This document shows, piece by piece, positions 21,316 to 33,441 of a stretch of 64,000 bases of DNA. Source of the stretch: Sympetrum striolatum (taxonomy: Eukaryota; Arthropoda; Insecta; Odonata; Libellulidae). The position numbers and the translations under genes were made by a program. Position 1 is the first letter of the stretch; every line of letters starts with the position of its first letter. Under the pieces are notes generated by a model, which was given only the letters and a program-made list of their open reading frames with translations, was not told the DNA's origin and made no database searches. The DNA lies in assembly GCA_947579665.1 (NCBI GenBank), contig OX388350.1, forward strand, positions 84,711,152 through 84,775,151. Direction: 5' to 3'.

Positions 21316-23300
21316 TCCGTCGCTTCTTGCCCGTTTAGCGTCATCCCTCTTTCTAACTGTTGGTGGTTAATGTTAGAGGGTAATAGGGCTCACTTTAGCC
21401 TCCTTGGTATTTTGAATTGGATGCTTGAAGAATGCATGCAAACTCATGCATCTATTCATTCATCCCAACATTTGGTACAGGAAGATTTTATTCTGTAGAA
21501 AATATACAATGCCTTGTTAAAAAAATATGTTTCTGAAGATACACATCTGGGCTTCCTTCAAAACCCTTGAAATAATTTCCCACTCCCCTGCAGCATTGAG
21601 GAACTTCAGCAAGTGATAGTGATTGTTTGCGGTTATGATTCGTGAATAGTATCTCAAATAAGCGATCCAAAATGGCGATGCATTCGACTGGTGCATATTA
21701 TCGGAAGCGCGTCCCAATGTTTGTTCTGTGGGAAGAACTGCTCCGCCCAAGAAAATTCGCCTGTCACAGCTGCATCATATCTGCGTCATAGGAATTTGTC
21801 CTAGAAACATTGATTTTCTAGGTGAAATAGTTTCGTTTCCATGGCGTCGTTATGTTTCTTTACCTAAATATAAGAATTTATGTAGGAGGGAATTCACGTT
21901 TGGATCCTCCCATCAAAGGTGCTTCCTCCAGACTGAAGGATATATACTCAATCAAACGAAATCTATGCACGATTATGTAGATTTATTTGTAAAAAATTAA
22001 TTTTCATAATTATGTAGAGATTATAATTCTACAGCCAATGACGTAAGTTCCTTTAATCGTTAACCTACACTCAATTAACAGATTTCCATCTCATAACCGT
22101 CGTATACATCTACATACACGTAGCTGTACAGTGTAAATAACTTCCACAAAAAATACACATACCGTTGATTTTTAGTCCAGTTGCAGACCTGTTATTTTGC
22201 AAAATTTAATCCGAAATAATGGTCATGCGAAAAATGTAACGAAGAAAGAAACTTCAATAGATATAAGAAAATGAGATTTTGATTTTTAGAATCGAACGTT
22301 TTTTTTTTCGATTTTAATTATGGAAAATTATATCAATGATGGCCAATGTGCATTTTGTTTCATTTAATTTACGAAGCAGATTTAAGACAAGTTTGCGTTT
22401 CCATCAATACATTTCGGTTGCTTCGACAGTTATCCTAAAATGAAGCTCCTCGTTTTTCATTTGTCGCTGAATCGGCGATGACGATCGTCATTCCGCAGAG
22501 AGAGGGAGCGCGCGATGTGATTCGGGACGAATTATTAAACTTTCCGCCTGAAAAATGACAAAGAACTCCAAAAATAAGATTTATATAACAGTCTTTATAA
22601 AAGTCGAAAAACCAAAGGAAATTGAGACACAAAAATAAATGCAAACATTAAATTTATGATAAAAACGATTAGTTAAAATTGGAATTCAGTACTGTCTGCG
22701 GTATGATTGTAATACGATGAGTTGATAAGAATTTTTGTAATTATCAAGTTTATCAATAAGAAATGGTAAAAACATATTCAAGAAGAGCGTTTTTCAGTAA
22801 AAAATCTTTCTTTAATGCCTTGAATATTTTATGACGCAAACATCGGGAAAAACGATATGAATGGATAAAACATATCCGTTGCCATCAATAATATTTCTGT
22901 TGAATCATGGATATGATTAGATAAGAAGAGTACCTTGATCTCCTGTTTTTGTAATGCTCAGCCTTCTAATATGAAATATTTTTTAACAAATTGAAATTCA
23001 GGTGGTGTTCACTCCTCGCGATTATTTAAGGGATAACAATTGCCTTAGATAATTATTTTTTATTGTTACAGTAATTATCTGTGATTATTGATTAATCTTC
23101 AGTTGTGATTGTTAATCAATATCTTTATTGATGTATGATTGCACAAATGGTATTTGCTTAGGCAATAATGGTGTGTTCGTTACAACAATCATTTTGTTCA
23201 TCTTAGATGCTTGTTACTGTACGATTCACAAGTATATCTCAGAATTTCTTCATTGTTAGCACAACAATCAGTCTTCGCTCGAGGAATACTCAAAACTTTA
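21316..23300. other. Non-coding stretch without recognised features
   Basis: Short open frames only (for example 21728-22000). No domain, splice-consistent exon or repeat was recognised. Confidence 0.4.
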
Positions 23301-23533
23301 CGATGTTCAATTATTGAGGTCAATTACAATGACCCTTTCCATTCTGCCTGATGTTGGCCCCTTATTGAACATAGGAAGAATGTGTCAATCTCCAGTAGCA
23401 CACCTAGATATCTGCACTCCGATTGGGTGCCCCTGCGTCACTTTTATCATTCCTTCGGGTTGTGCATTATGGAGGCTGTGCCCTGCAAAACCCAGTGGAT
23501 TCAGTTGTCATGCGCAGTGACGCTTCAGACGGC

Positions 23534-23629
23534 TATAAAAGGATTTCCGAGGAGCCGGGTAAAGGTCAAAGGTCGGGACTCTCCTATCCACACACACAGC
23601 CTAGTATTAGGCGGGGTTGCATGACGTCA
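23534..23629 (+). promoter_or_regulatory. Candidate promoter or enhancer: TATA box, DR1 site, CRE
   Basis: TATAAAAGG starts at 23534. AGGTCA-A-AGGTCG at 23563-23575 is a near-perfect DR1 nuclear-receptor site. The palindromic CRE TGACGTCA is at 23622-23629. The surrounding 300 bp is more GC-rich than its neighbours. No gene model starts here, so function is inferred from motifs only. Confidence 0.3.
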
Positions 23630-23875
23630 GATGCGTATCGCTTATTCGTTTGCCCTCCTATTATACGAGACGCAGAGAGGAAACATCGCAAGTTTGCTCA
23701 TTCGCGGAGATTTTAAACTTTCCCAAATTTTGATCTGCGATGGTGTCTTTGGCGAAATCGATAGAGGACTCTGGAAAGAAATTTAATTCGAAAACGTGCG
23801 GATGAAGACGTGATTCAAACAAGGAATCGACGCATTTTGTGAATTTTCACGTGAAATACTTCAATTGGCCTCTTA

Positions 23876-23963
23876 AATTTCGTTGCTAACCTGCATCAGA
23901 TGCTGAATAAACAGGCGGTGTAGTCCGGTTGTTTACCTGATGCTTAGCAACGAAACTCAAGTT
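23876..23963. repeat. Short inverted repeat
   Basis: TTTCGTTGCTAA and nearby CATCAG on the left are mirrored as CTGATGCTTAGCAACGAAA on the right, with a spacer of about 40 bp. Confidence 0.55.
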
Positions 23964-24496
23964 TTAATTAAAAATAATAATGCGGAAATTCAGTTAATTA
24001 GTTCTGGTTACTGTGTTAAGCCTAGGACATATTTATTGAATATTTTATTAAATTTTCAATCTCAGGATTTTATTTCTGTTAACCCTAGGAATGAATTTTA
24101 GATACTATTAATTTAAAACAAGGTTAAACACTGATATGTATCACTACAATGATACTGTTGAAGGTGTAATTCTCGGTATTAGAGAATGTGTAAATATATT
24201 CATGTTTAAAGCCCTAAGCCCCAAAAGGCAAGTGAAAAACAACTTAGCGCTTACATAGAGGTAGTAAAACAGGAAATAATTACAGTCTAAGTTCACAGGC
24301 ATTATTACGTTGATATTGTTACTAAATTCAAGCGCTAAATTAGGCATAACTGGTAATTAGAAGTAAGTTCACGAAAGTATGAGGGACACATTTGATCTTT
24401 TATCACGAATTGCTCCTCTCTGATTTCCTTTTAATTTCTGTATTTCATTAGATCAAACAGCCACGTGGATAAGGTTAGTTGGATCTTCATTCCTTA
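23964..24496. other. Non-coding stretch without recognised features
   Basis: AT-rich. Nothing recognised on either strand. Confidence 0.4.
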
Positions 24497-24720
24497 CTCT
24501 GTTAGCTACCAAAAGCTTCGGGGAGGGACTTGTCAAGGTGAGGAATGAGGTAGTTTGCTCGATTGCTATTATTGCGAAAATCCAAGTAAGTGCAGCATAA
24601 CGACCTTGCGAATTTGTATAGCATCTTTTTGTAATAAATTAACTGACGGGCGAGGTAGATTTCGTATCACCAAAGCAATGGTGACACAAAGATAGACGAA
24701 AGATATCTTATTTCTATAAT
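24497..24720 (+). repeat. GAGGAGTGAGGTAG repeat family, copy D
   Basis: Contains GTTAGCTACCAAAAGCTTCG, GGTGAGGAATGAGGTAGTTTG and a degraded tail with TTCGTATCACC and ACGAAAGATATCTT. Confidence 0.55.
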
Positions 24721-26090
24721 TAACAACAGAGGAAAGAAGAGATGCTACAAAAAAAACTCGTGCAACGTATAATTGTAATTTCTTCCAATTATTTTGTATC
24801 CATCTTTAAATTGAATTATTTTAGAGGGCGAATAAACATACGAATAAAATATGATGGAAGATGTTAATTTGCCGAATTAATTCCCCTCCTGCGAATCATA
24901 TACTTATTTGGGTAGTAAATAAGTTGAAATGGAGGAATCTCAGCATCAACACTACAATTAAAGGTAATTGCAAAATAATACAAGCTAGATCGGTTCCTGG
25001 CATTAAACAAGGAAATAAGTCAGGAGCTTAAGTAGTCAACGGGACATCAATCCTGGAAAAATGGCAATTGAAAACTCTATACTGCTTGTTATTGTGCACA
25101 GAATTGGTAAATGCTGAATGAATTAGTATTTAGAGGAACGCATATGAATTGTTCCGCGATAATGGGGAACCAAGATTTAATAGTGGAGCTAATGAAATAA
25201 TTCTCCTTTTACGATGAGAGAATTTACAAACTGTGATTGTTGTTTTAAGGAAAAATTGAACCATTTAAATAGTGTTTTTGTCTATAATTGAGGCCGACAT
25301 TGTCAAAGTTTGTGTTACTATAGAAACGTCAACAAATGGTAGGTTTTAAGCGAGGTAAATTCGCGCCGGGGCAGCCGCACAAAAACAATGTCAACACTGA
25401 TTCTGAGCAGCATCTTAATTTTATTATTCGCATTGTGGTAGCACTGGTATATGCATATTCTTATAGTTGAATATTGAGGATGTTTAATGAGACAGCATCC
25501 TTTTCTGATTTTTGGACCAATCACCCCATCCCAGAAGGAAATCGGTCAACTCCGAGGCACTCTTCTACGTCAGGGACGGAGTGGCAGCGATCCAAACTTG
25601 CTTAAAGTTTCATTGAACTTGGGAGCGGTTAATTGCAGGAAAAGTTGCGGCTCTCTCCGGAACTCTGTTAGGTTGGTACCTTTGCCAATGACGTCATCGA
25701 ACAACTTGGCGCGAGCAGTATTAAAGATCCGTGTCTAGCGTGCTCGCGGAGTAAATATTTTATCTAACCGGCGGGACATACAACTCTTCTAGTCCACTGT
25801 CCCAAGGAGTGTCTTTTTCGCAATACGACACATATATTTTAAGCTCGAAACCTCTTTAACATTCATAATTGTTTTAGTAATTTTGGAATTTTTGAAGGAA
25901 TGAAACCTTTGCCGAAAATATCCTGTTCTACTACGTAAGTACATATTTATGCGAACAACTATTCCCACGCATGAAACTTAGTGAAACAGCTCATAGGTTG
26001 ACTAGTTGGTTATAATCTATGTATTTCCCTCAGAAGAATGAAATATTTATATGAAATAAATCCGAGAGGAGCTGGTCAACCCGATCGCCA
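24721..26090. other. Non-coding stretch with one CRE palindrome
   Basis: TGACGTCA occurs at 25689-25696 in a locally GC-rich patch (about 25,480-25,820). No exon was recognised. Confidence 0.35.
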
Positions 26091-26097
26091 TGTTCTG

Positions 26098-26230
26098 CAG
26101 GATAGCTCAATGGGTGGAGCAACCGACTGACAATTGTGAGATTCAAGTCCAATGGCCCAATGTTCCTTTCCCAATGAGCGTGCGTTTACCTGAGAAATCG
26201 CCTTTCGCCTTATCAATGTATTACCATCTC
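26098..26230 (+). mobile_element. Candidate tRNA-derived SINE, second type
   Basis: GGATAGCTCAATGGGTGGAGC (A-box arm) and GATTCAAGTCC (B box, 26140-26150) are spaced as in a tRNA, followed by non-tRNA sequence. There is no acceptor pairing and no second copy in the window. Confidence 0.45.
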
Positions 26231-27214
26231 TAAATTTTAAGAAGCTGTCCGCCGACAAATGATGGAAAATTTCAGGTTACAAATAAAAAACAGTAATATT
26301 TGAAATTTAATAGCTAATATCATATATCTATAGTATTTTCGTCAATAATTCATCAAATCATACGTACATATGTGCCCATTATAATCTCTGTATATTTCCA
26401 TTGGTTATTACTTACCTATATATTTTTCTTTATATTAATCATAGTTATTCAACAATGAAATAGAAAAAAATTATTTCACATTTAAAATGTTTTATAAAAT
26501 CGGAATTTCTCTGACAAAATTAAAAGAAATACATGAAAATTAATACAGGATACGAGTACAACGTTACTATAATAAGAATATAGCGGATGGAGGCGTGAAT
26601 TTAACTCGTAGGCAAATGACCGGCAGCAGTAATCAGTTATGGACACTTTCTTTAAATCTTAACGCTTACATGGAGATTTATAAAATACACTGATCTGCGA
26701 ATATGATTTTCTGTAGATGAGATGTCGGCTTCTATTCTGTCGGCAGATATTGGCATTTGCATATTTGTAAGACTGGCTCAGCGCGAAAATCAGAGGTGTG
26801 GGACTTCCGAATCGATATTTCCGTGGAAACGACTGATTACGCCTTTTGCAGGACATTGTACCGGACATCCCGACTGCGCCTGGGGATTTAATGCGAACAA
26901 AATTAAATAAAACACTCCTTTTTGAGTTGAAGTCTGGTGAAAGAAAAAGCTGATCAAAGTAAGGAGAAGATGATAACAATATTCACTTCTTTGCCACACA
27001 ATACACGCCTCATATGAGAGAATAATTATTTCCCTAGGTTATGCAAGAACTTTAATACCACACGCCTAATTATTATTATTACTAATAATTAGAATAATAA
27101 TATTAAGAATCATTAAATTTCAATATGTCCTTGTAGTTGTTCTTCATTCATAATAGGATTTATGCGCGTGAGCTCATCTTGATGATTTGAATATTGTTCA
27201 GTTGTCTACATGCA
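26231..27214. other. Non-coding stretch without recognised features
   Basis: The overlapping open frames at 26659-26999 on both strands show no domain and look like chance. Confidence 0.4.
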
Positions 27215-27380
27215 TGGACCATTTTTCATTTGTCTTTCGGTACAGGATAAAAGAAATACACTTGTCTTTCATCTACTTTATCACTGCCCTCTTCATGGCT
27301 GTGATGACGTGAAAGCTACTGAGCTATGAGTATGTTATTATGTCCTTGATTAAGGTCTCCCCTTATGGACCCTGGATGGA
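27215..27380 (-). repeat. GAGGAGTGAGGTAG repeat family, copy E (tail part)
   Basis: Has GGTACAGGATAAAAGAAATACA, CTTTCATCTACTTT, CTTCATGGCTGTGATGACG, AAAGCTACTGAGCTATGAG and GATTAAGGTCTCCC. The head is missing. Confidence 0.65.
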
Positions 27381-28616
27381 TATCATCACAGTTATTCATA
27401 TTAGTTATATGTACCTCTGATGTTTTTGGACAATTTACGGTTGATTCTTATCACCCTTAAATTAACTGCCTCTCAAGTAATTATGTCTTTTCAGATTTCA
27501 GAATGCCCCAGAAAAAAAACTTGGTGAACTGGTGCCCCATTTTACCTTAGTGGGGCACCGCATCCGCCTCTAGTCAAATTGGGCTCAAAGAGATCATTTT
27601 ATGCTTCGATTGCTCATGTTTTGCCGAACTTGGCGTGTCTTAACTATGCAAAGTGCCTAAGTTCTTCCGTAATCACTTAGGGGAAATTAAGTCCTCCGAG
27701 GTAATGAGCGACTCCCAATTAGCGTGCAGCGCGATGGATGGAGTCACGTTTCGTGACACGCAACAAACTCTTCAGGCTTTCACGTACTGTTGCCTTGATG
27801 ACGTGACTGATGAAAGTTTCAGAGTATTTTAGAGGTCAAAAACCTCGATGATCATGGGGTTTAGTTTGGTCCAGGGCTGTCCACCGCAGATTGATTGATG
27901 GAACCGACTTTATTAATTGTTTTCCCGCGGATTTTTTTATAATCGCGCTCCTATTTCTGTTAATCGTTAACCAAAGTCATGCAAATAAGTCGACTACTTA
28001 AATGTTTATTTGTTGATATTTTTACGGACTATACCTGTTGGTGCAAGTTTTCCTTAAGAGGGATTTGATTACGTAGCATTTACTTACATCCAGTTCAAGA
28101 AGCATCTTTTCGCGTCTTTTGTTAGATCAGAAGGTTGAGGCTTCTTTCTTTGATGTGTATTCATTCATTACTGGGTCATCCATAAATACTATATAGCTAT
28201 CAATCTCCTTGACGACTTATTTACATTTGAAGTATTGTATTAGTGCCTCACTAACTCTCCGGCATACTAAATGAAGCCAGACTTAGATAACTTCCAAATT
28301 ACGATAAAATTTAAATTATAAAATCCATCTTGCAGGTGATTCAAACTCAATCGAAAATTTTTCCTAAAATGGGTGAATACATTTTGAGAAAAAAGTTACA
28401 TGTAGAAAGTACATGTAGATGAAATAGGTATTGATTCGTGAAAACCTTATGCAACAGCCAATCAATCTATAACTAAAACTTTATATTGCTTTTGTGCTGA
28501 GTTGCATTTGTATCTGTTTGTCTGTACCTTTACTAATTGTTTTGATCATCTTTCCAAAAATTCACTTTCGTTAATTCAGCTATAAACGTTTCCTTTTTTA
28601 CTTGCAGCATTATATT
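27381..28616. other. Non-coding stretch without recognised features
   Basis: No exon or repeat structure recognised. Confidence 0.4.
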
Positions 28617-28690
28617 TTAGGATACCCCACTCCTCACCTTACCTAGTATGCCTCATTCCTTCTCCAAAGCATTTGATAGCTAATGGTAGA
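28617..28690 (-). repeat. GAGGAGTGAGGTAG repeat family, copy F (head only)
   Basis: CCCCACTCCTCACCTTACCT, then AGTATGCCTCATTCCTTC and TGATAGCTAATGGT. This is the reverse complement of the family head. Confidence 0.6.
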
Positions 28691-29153
28691 AGACATCCAT
28701 AAAACTCTTTCGAAAAAGAATTCTTCAATTGTCGTTCAGATTAGTTTCCTCTCCTTTGAAATAAAAAACGCTTTTAAATAAAATCCGGAAATCTCGAGTG
28801 TTGTGAATCGAGAGAAGTAAAAGCTTTAACAGAATCCGGAAGAAAGGATTGAAATACAATCAGTTTGAAGCGTCCTCTTGGAATGAAGAACGCCCTTGTG
28901 TCCCGAGAGAGGATCGCTTATAGATTGCTTTGAAGGCCCTTCAACTCCCAAAGTAACGACTCATTTACACAATGGGCGCGAGTTGCGGGAAGTGCGCGAG
29001 AAAAGAAATGTGGTCCAGATTGGTCATCCTCCGGTCATCAAGAAAAGAATTCACGCTATCTATTCCTAACTAATACGGTCGGATAATGATACAAACATGA
29101 CTTAGAAATGAATTCCTCTCTGTTTATCTACGTTTATATGTATCAACCACGAT
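28691..29153. other. Non-coding stretch, GC-richer around 28,870-29,040
   Basis: No gene or repeat recognised. Confidence 0.35.
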
Positions 29154-29425
29154 TTTGTTGATAGCAACGTAAATATGTAAAGGTTTGTGGGGAGTAAAGT
29201 AAATATCCAAAAATTTGTTGATAGAAACGTAAGCATCTAGAAGCTTACATGGCTTTTTTGATTGCAAAGTAAACATCCCAGACTTAAATGATGAACGTAA
29301 ATGTCCAAGACTTTGTTGATAGCAACGTAAATATCCGAGAGTTGGTCGGTAGTAACATACATATTCACAAATTCGTTGTTAGCAACTTCAAAGTTTATGA
29401 CTGCTGATAGTAGCATAATAATGTA
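29154..29425 (+). repeat. Degenerate ~30-bp minisatellite, about nine units
   Basis: The unit consensus is near TTTGTTGATAGCAACGTAAA followed by TATCCAAGAC. Recognisable units start around 29154, 29184, 29214, 29254, 29284, 29312 and 29342. They are contiguous without spacers and differ by many substitutions and a 10-bp insertion. Confidence 0.75.
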
Positions 29426-30261
29426 AGGATGAGCCAACTGAAAATCTGAAGAGAAATCCAGAAATTGATTGAAAGTAAAACTAGGCGGATACTCAACTCC
29501 TCCACAAGCAACTAACTAAAACTTTGGAGTGGGAATGAGACGAATTGGCAAGATGAGGAAAGAGAATTGATTACATAAATATGACAACAGTACATACACG
29601 AAAGTTACAGTTTGCCCCATCTTAAAAGACGGTTGAAAGTATTTAATTCATCAATACATGGAAGTAGATTGTACGAACTTTAAGACATGAAAATGAAAGT
29701 CTTCAGAGCTGCTCAACATGATGCGCAGTGGGAAGAGTCTTTTCAACGATAAAATGGGCTGTCCGTGGATCTGTAACTGACTGCCCCATTTGACGGTGCA
29801 CAATGAAAGAGGAGTTCGATCGGCGCGAGATGAATGGTCCTTAAGAGCCTAAATTGGTCATCCGTGGGTCATCGACTTCGATTCGAGCCATCGATTATTT
29901 GCCAATGTGACCCATCTATCGATATATTACGGGGAGAATCGATCACACTCTCTTTTCCAAAAAGTACAGCAAATCCTTCGGAATGCGTATGTTTCTAGAC
30001 TTTCTACAATATTTAAATAATCTGTCTCCTAGAAACAGAACGGTAAGATGTTTAGGATGCCGATTCGGGACATTTCACGAATTCTTGGTTGCCAATTCGG
30101 GACTTTTGGGATACTTAACAATATCCCCTGTTTACTTTAAGGTTTAAACTATATTTAGCAATCGGAAAAGCTTAAACCGCTTACTCTTCCGATTTGCGAA
30201 AATAACAGAAATATTAAATAACGTACTCGAATACGGTACAATTTCCAGGGAACATTGCTAT
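29426..30261. other. Non-coding stretch without recognised features
   Basis: A locally GC-richer patch lies at 29,700-29,950. No gene was recognised. Confidence 0.35.
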
Positions 30262-30345
30262 TAATAATAATAATAAAACGGCTTTATTCGGGAGAGATTG
30301 AGAATAGGGAGTCTCCTCTTCCATCCAACCCATCGTCGTACAATA
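30262..30345 (-). mobile_element. LINE-like 3' end, copy 1
   Basis: On the minus strand it ends AATAAAGCCGTTTTATTATTATTATT, preceded by a GAGACT-type segment and GGATGGAAGAGGAG. It is shared with 61132 and 63632. The triplet tail marks a target-primed retroposon, with the body 5'-truncated or too diverged to follow. Confidence 0.6.
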
Positions 30346-31417
30346 TATAAATTCTCAATTTAAAGAGATTGTATGAGAAAATATGAGAAGAATTGGGGAT
30401 GTAAAAAATCTAAGAAATGTTTAGGAAAAAAAATGTTCAGTGCTATTTAGTACATAGCAATGAAATTCAGGACTTCCTAGCCTAATCCAGAACGATAGGG
30501 TTCTTTATCTATATTGATTTTATTTGAAACACACAGTCCACTGAAGAATTTGGTGATTTTTGTCTCATCCAGATAGAAATTTGCAGCATTGTGTATTATG
30601 TTCTTGTAGGTTGCGTGTGAATCCACGTGGCTGCTTGTAATTGGATATTGCTGACATTAAAATTTCCTTTCAATATTACTGAGAAAAATATGTTTAATTG
30701 CCAGGTATTCTTCTATAGAACATTTAATTTTCACTTGAATAATTATGCAAATTTATGAAACAAAATTATTTCAATGCGCGAACTTGTTTCTGTGACAAAA
30801 GACCAAATGGGGTCGAGGACCTCGGATTCTTCAACTCCGTAATGAACTGTGCATCGAATTCATATTCAATTCCCTTATTCTATTTTTGTAACCTCCCAGT
30901 ACTTCCTTATGCCAATTTCATCCGTGGATGTCGAGAAGGTTTGAGCTGATGGGTCTCATAAGATTCATAATTCACAGAGCCCTCCACGGAGGATCATTCT
31001 GTTAATAAAAGATGTCCATTCTTCCCGTCTCGCGTATCGGCCGGATGAAACAAGCGAATTGCACCAATTGCATATTTTATCAACAACCGGAGTAGCATGG
31101 CTGACTATCAGTAACAAGATGTCGCCCATCAATTTAGGGCACATCAAAAAAATTCCCGAAACGGAGGATATTGATATGATTATGTGGAAACCGGAGTTTA
31201 TTCTAGCTCGATTTAAAGTCAGCTTATCATGTTGTATTATCATCATTTTTTTCTGTATCAATAAATGTAATTACACCAGGATGTCAATTTATTACCAAAC
31301 TGTCCCATCAAAGATGCGAATGAGGGAGTTGACAATCCAAAGAACGTCGATTACCTCTTTAGATTTTACAGTCGTTTTTTAAGGTCGATTCGTTATTGTA
31401 AACTGCCAGTGACATAT
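30346..31417. other. Non-coding stretch without recognised features
   Basis: The opposed open frames 30965-31261 and 31059-31382 are mutual shadows without domains. Confidence 0.4.
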
Positions 31418-31499
31418 GGCATTGGGTACAAATATCCGTAACTCTTATTGCTATGGCATTGGGTGTAAACGCATCAATGTCCGTAACTCTTATTGCTAT
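31418..31499. repeat. Tandem duplication, two units of 37 and 45 bp
   Basis: Both units begin GGCATTGGGT and end CCGTAACTCTTATTGCTAT. The second carries an 8-bp insertion. Confidence 0.85.
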
Positions 31500-32452
31500 C
31501 AACTTCTCTAATACTCCACAGGAAGAACGACCAGAAGTCATCCTTGCTATCACTTCCTTATAACGATTACTAGTTTTCTGTGTAAGCTCGTGAATACTGT
31601 TAACTGAGGTAAAAAAATCAACTATCATATCTACAAGTTAGTATCGGTAATATTTTCGAATAGTTGCCGATTGCAGTCAAGTCTTCTATCTTTAAGCAAA
31701 TCCCACTCGACGAACTCTATCATTGCTGAAACACTGCTGTTGAACTCGAAATCTGTTTTTGCAAACATTTCTGCTTTATGCCGAACCAACTCTTGATCGG
31801 TGACAAGCTACTTGCTGCCTATCGAGTACTCCTGCTTTGTGAGAGTCCCAAATTGCACGACACAATTCTAGTTGTGGTGCAATGAGGGAAAATTTGTTAT
31901 TTCCATCGCTCTCGATGAGCATCATTTCAGAATTCCACTGGCTAATCTCTTTGCATCCCATTTCACTGCGAATATGCTCCATGGTTCATGCGTCTGTATC
32001 TAGGACGATAATGCTTCCATTCTGTCTTTGACCCACTCGCGTATTAAACAAATGAATAAGCGAATGCGTTCGTTTGTGCAATCCCTCCAATTCTCGGCGT
32101 GTGGCTCCCTCTGACGAGCAAGATGGGAACTCGTGATCAATAATTGAGCTCTGTTTAGCGCCATCAGGACGGACCATCAGCGATTTGCGCAGGTCATGGT
32201 CCTTATCGAGGGCGTCTCACTCATAATTGGAAGCTTTTTATTCCTCAACAGAGGTTTTGTATGAGAGGAAAATACCATCTTCATAATACTCATGCGACAA
32301 TACGAGGAGACTAATTCGACTAGTCAGATGGGGCATCCAGGGGGTATCTTTTGAGGTTTTTAAGCGGTTTCAGAATGAAAGGTTAAATTGGTGAGATCCA
32401 TCATTCCATCATATCGGTATATTCCACGGTAACCGAATATTTTTTCACGTAC
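31500..32452. other. Non-coding stretch without recognised features
   Basis: Short minus-strand open frames at 31776-32177 have no recognisable domain. Confidence 0.4.
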
Positions 32453-32460
32453 GTATATAC

Positions 32461-32532
32461 TAAAGGTGGGAACTATCGATTGAAAACAATCGAATAATTC
32501 GATTGTTTTTTCGATCGATTGTCCCATCTCTA
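32461..32532. mobile_element. 72-bp palindromic hAT-like MITE with 8-bp duplication
   Basis: Ends are TAAAGGTGGGA and TCCCATCTCTA. The whole element is nearly one hairpin (AACAATCGAAT / ATTCGATTGTT at the centre). GTATATAC flanks both sides (32453-32460 and 32533-32540). An 8-bp duplication with TARAG-type ends is the hAT hallmark. Confidence 0.85.
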
Positions 32533-32854
32533 GTATATACATAAAAATCAATTTTTTCTCGTTTGGGCGAAAAGGGTGGGTTAGTATACTCTTTACTTTA
32601 TTATCCTTGCATACAACTTTCCCCTCATCCTAAAAAAGTTTCCCTAAGTACACTTTATGTCTTCCTTTTCTTTACCTCTGATTCTTCTTATGCTTTTATT
32701 CTGTGTTCTTTTCGTTCTACTTCCATTCATATGTATATATTCTCATACCGAGCTCAATAATGAGTTTCGCTTTTCATAGGATTGTATCCAGCGAGATCAG
32801 GACCAGAAATACTTATATATTAGTACCTCAGTATCTTGATAGATAGAACATATT

Positions 32855-33075
32855 CCATTTAAGCTTGCAATACAGGATGGAGGGAAATTAATCTTTCGTT
32901 TACTCTTGCGTCAGTCTTACTCATGGCTGTGGTAATATAAGAGCTACCGAGGTATGGGAGATGCTGAATTATTACAATTATTTTGGTTTCCCCTTTTTTC
33001 AATGCAGACAAATGATTTATTTGTCAGATTTACCTCGCTACTCATCTCGCCTCACTCCTTACTTACTGTAAGCCA
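32855..33075 (-). repeat. GAGGAGTGAGGTAG repeat family, copy G
   Basis: Has ATACAGGATGGAGGGAAATTA, CTTTCGTTTACTCTTG, CATGGCTGTGGTAATA, GAGCTACCGAGGTATGGGAG and the head CATCTCGCCTCACTCC. The middle is replaced or deleted. Confidence 0.65.
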
Positions 33076-33441
33076 ACACTGGGGGGGATGAGGAACCAAC
33101 CAGTATCCGTGTTAATGACTTTACGTTGAGACTTATCATCATACCGATTCAGTCTATTCATTTGATTTGCAGAAAGCAGGGGTCACCTAACTATAATGAC
33201 TGTATATTAAAATATTTCTCAACTCTTCATCGATCCCTTGATTCTATGTAATTGAAATGGAAAAAGGTAATGTGATTAATTTAAATTTATTTATTTAGTT
33301 TATCTTATCGCTGCAATTGATTACCAGGTAGCAACGCTCGACATCTCACCGCCCGTGGTTTTTTATTTAATCATTCTGATGCGATTATTCAAATCCATCT
33401 CTATTTTTACGCTTCACGAAGAGTGAGCCTAATTTCCTACT

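Noticed and set aside
29154..29425. CRISPR-like array
   Set aside because: The units are contiguous and degenerate with no unique spacers, in an animal-type genome.
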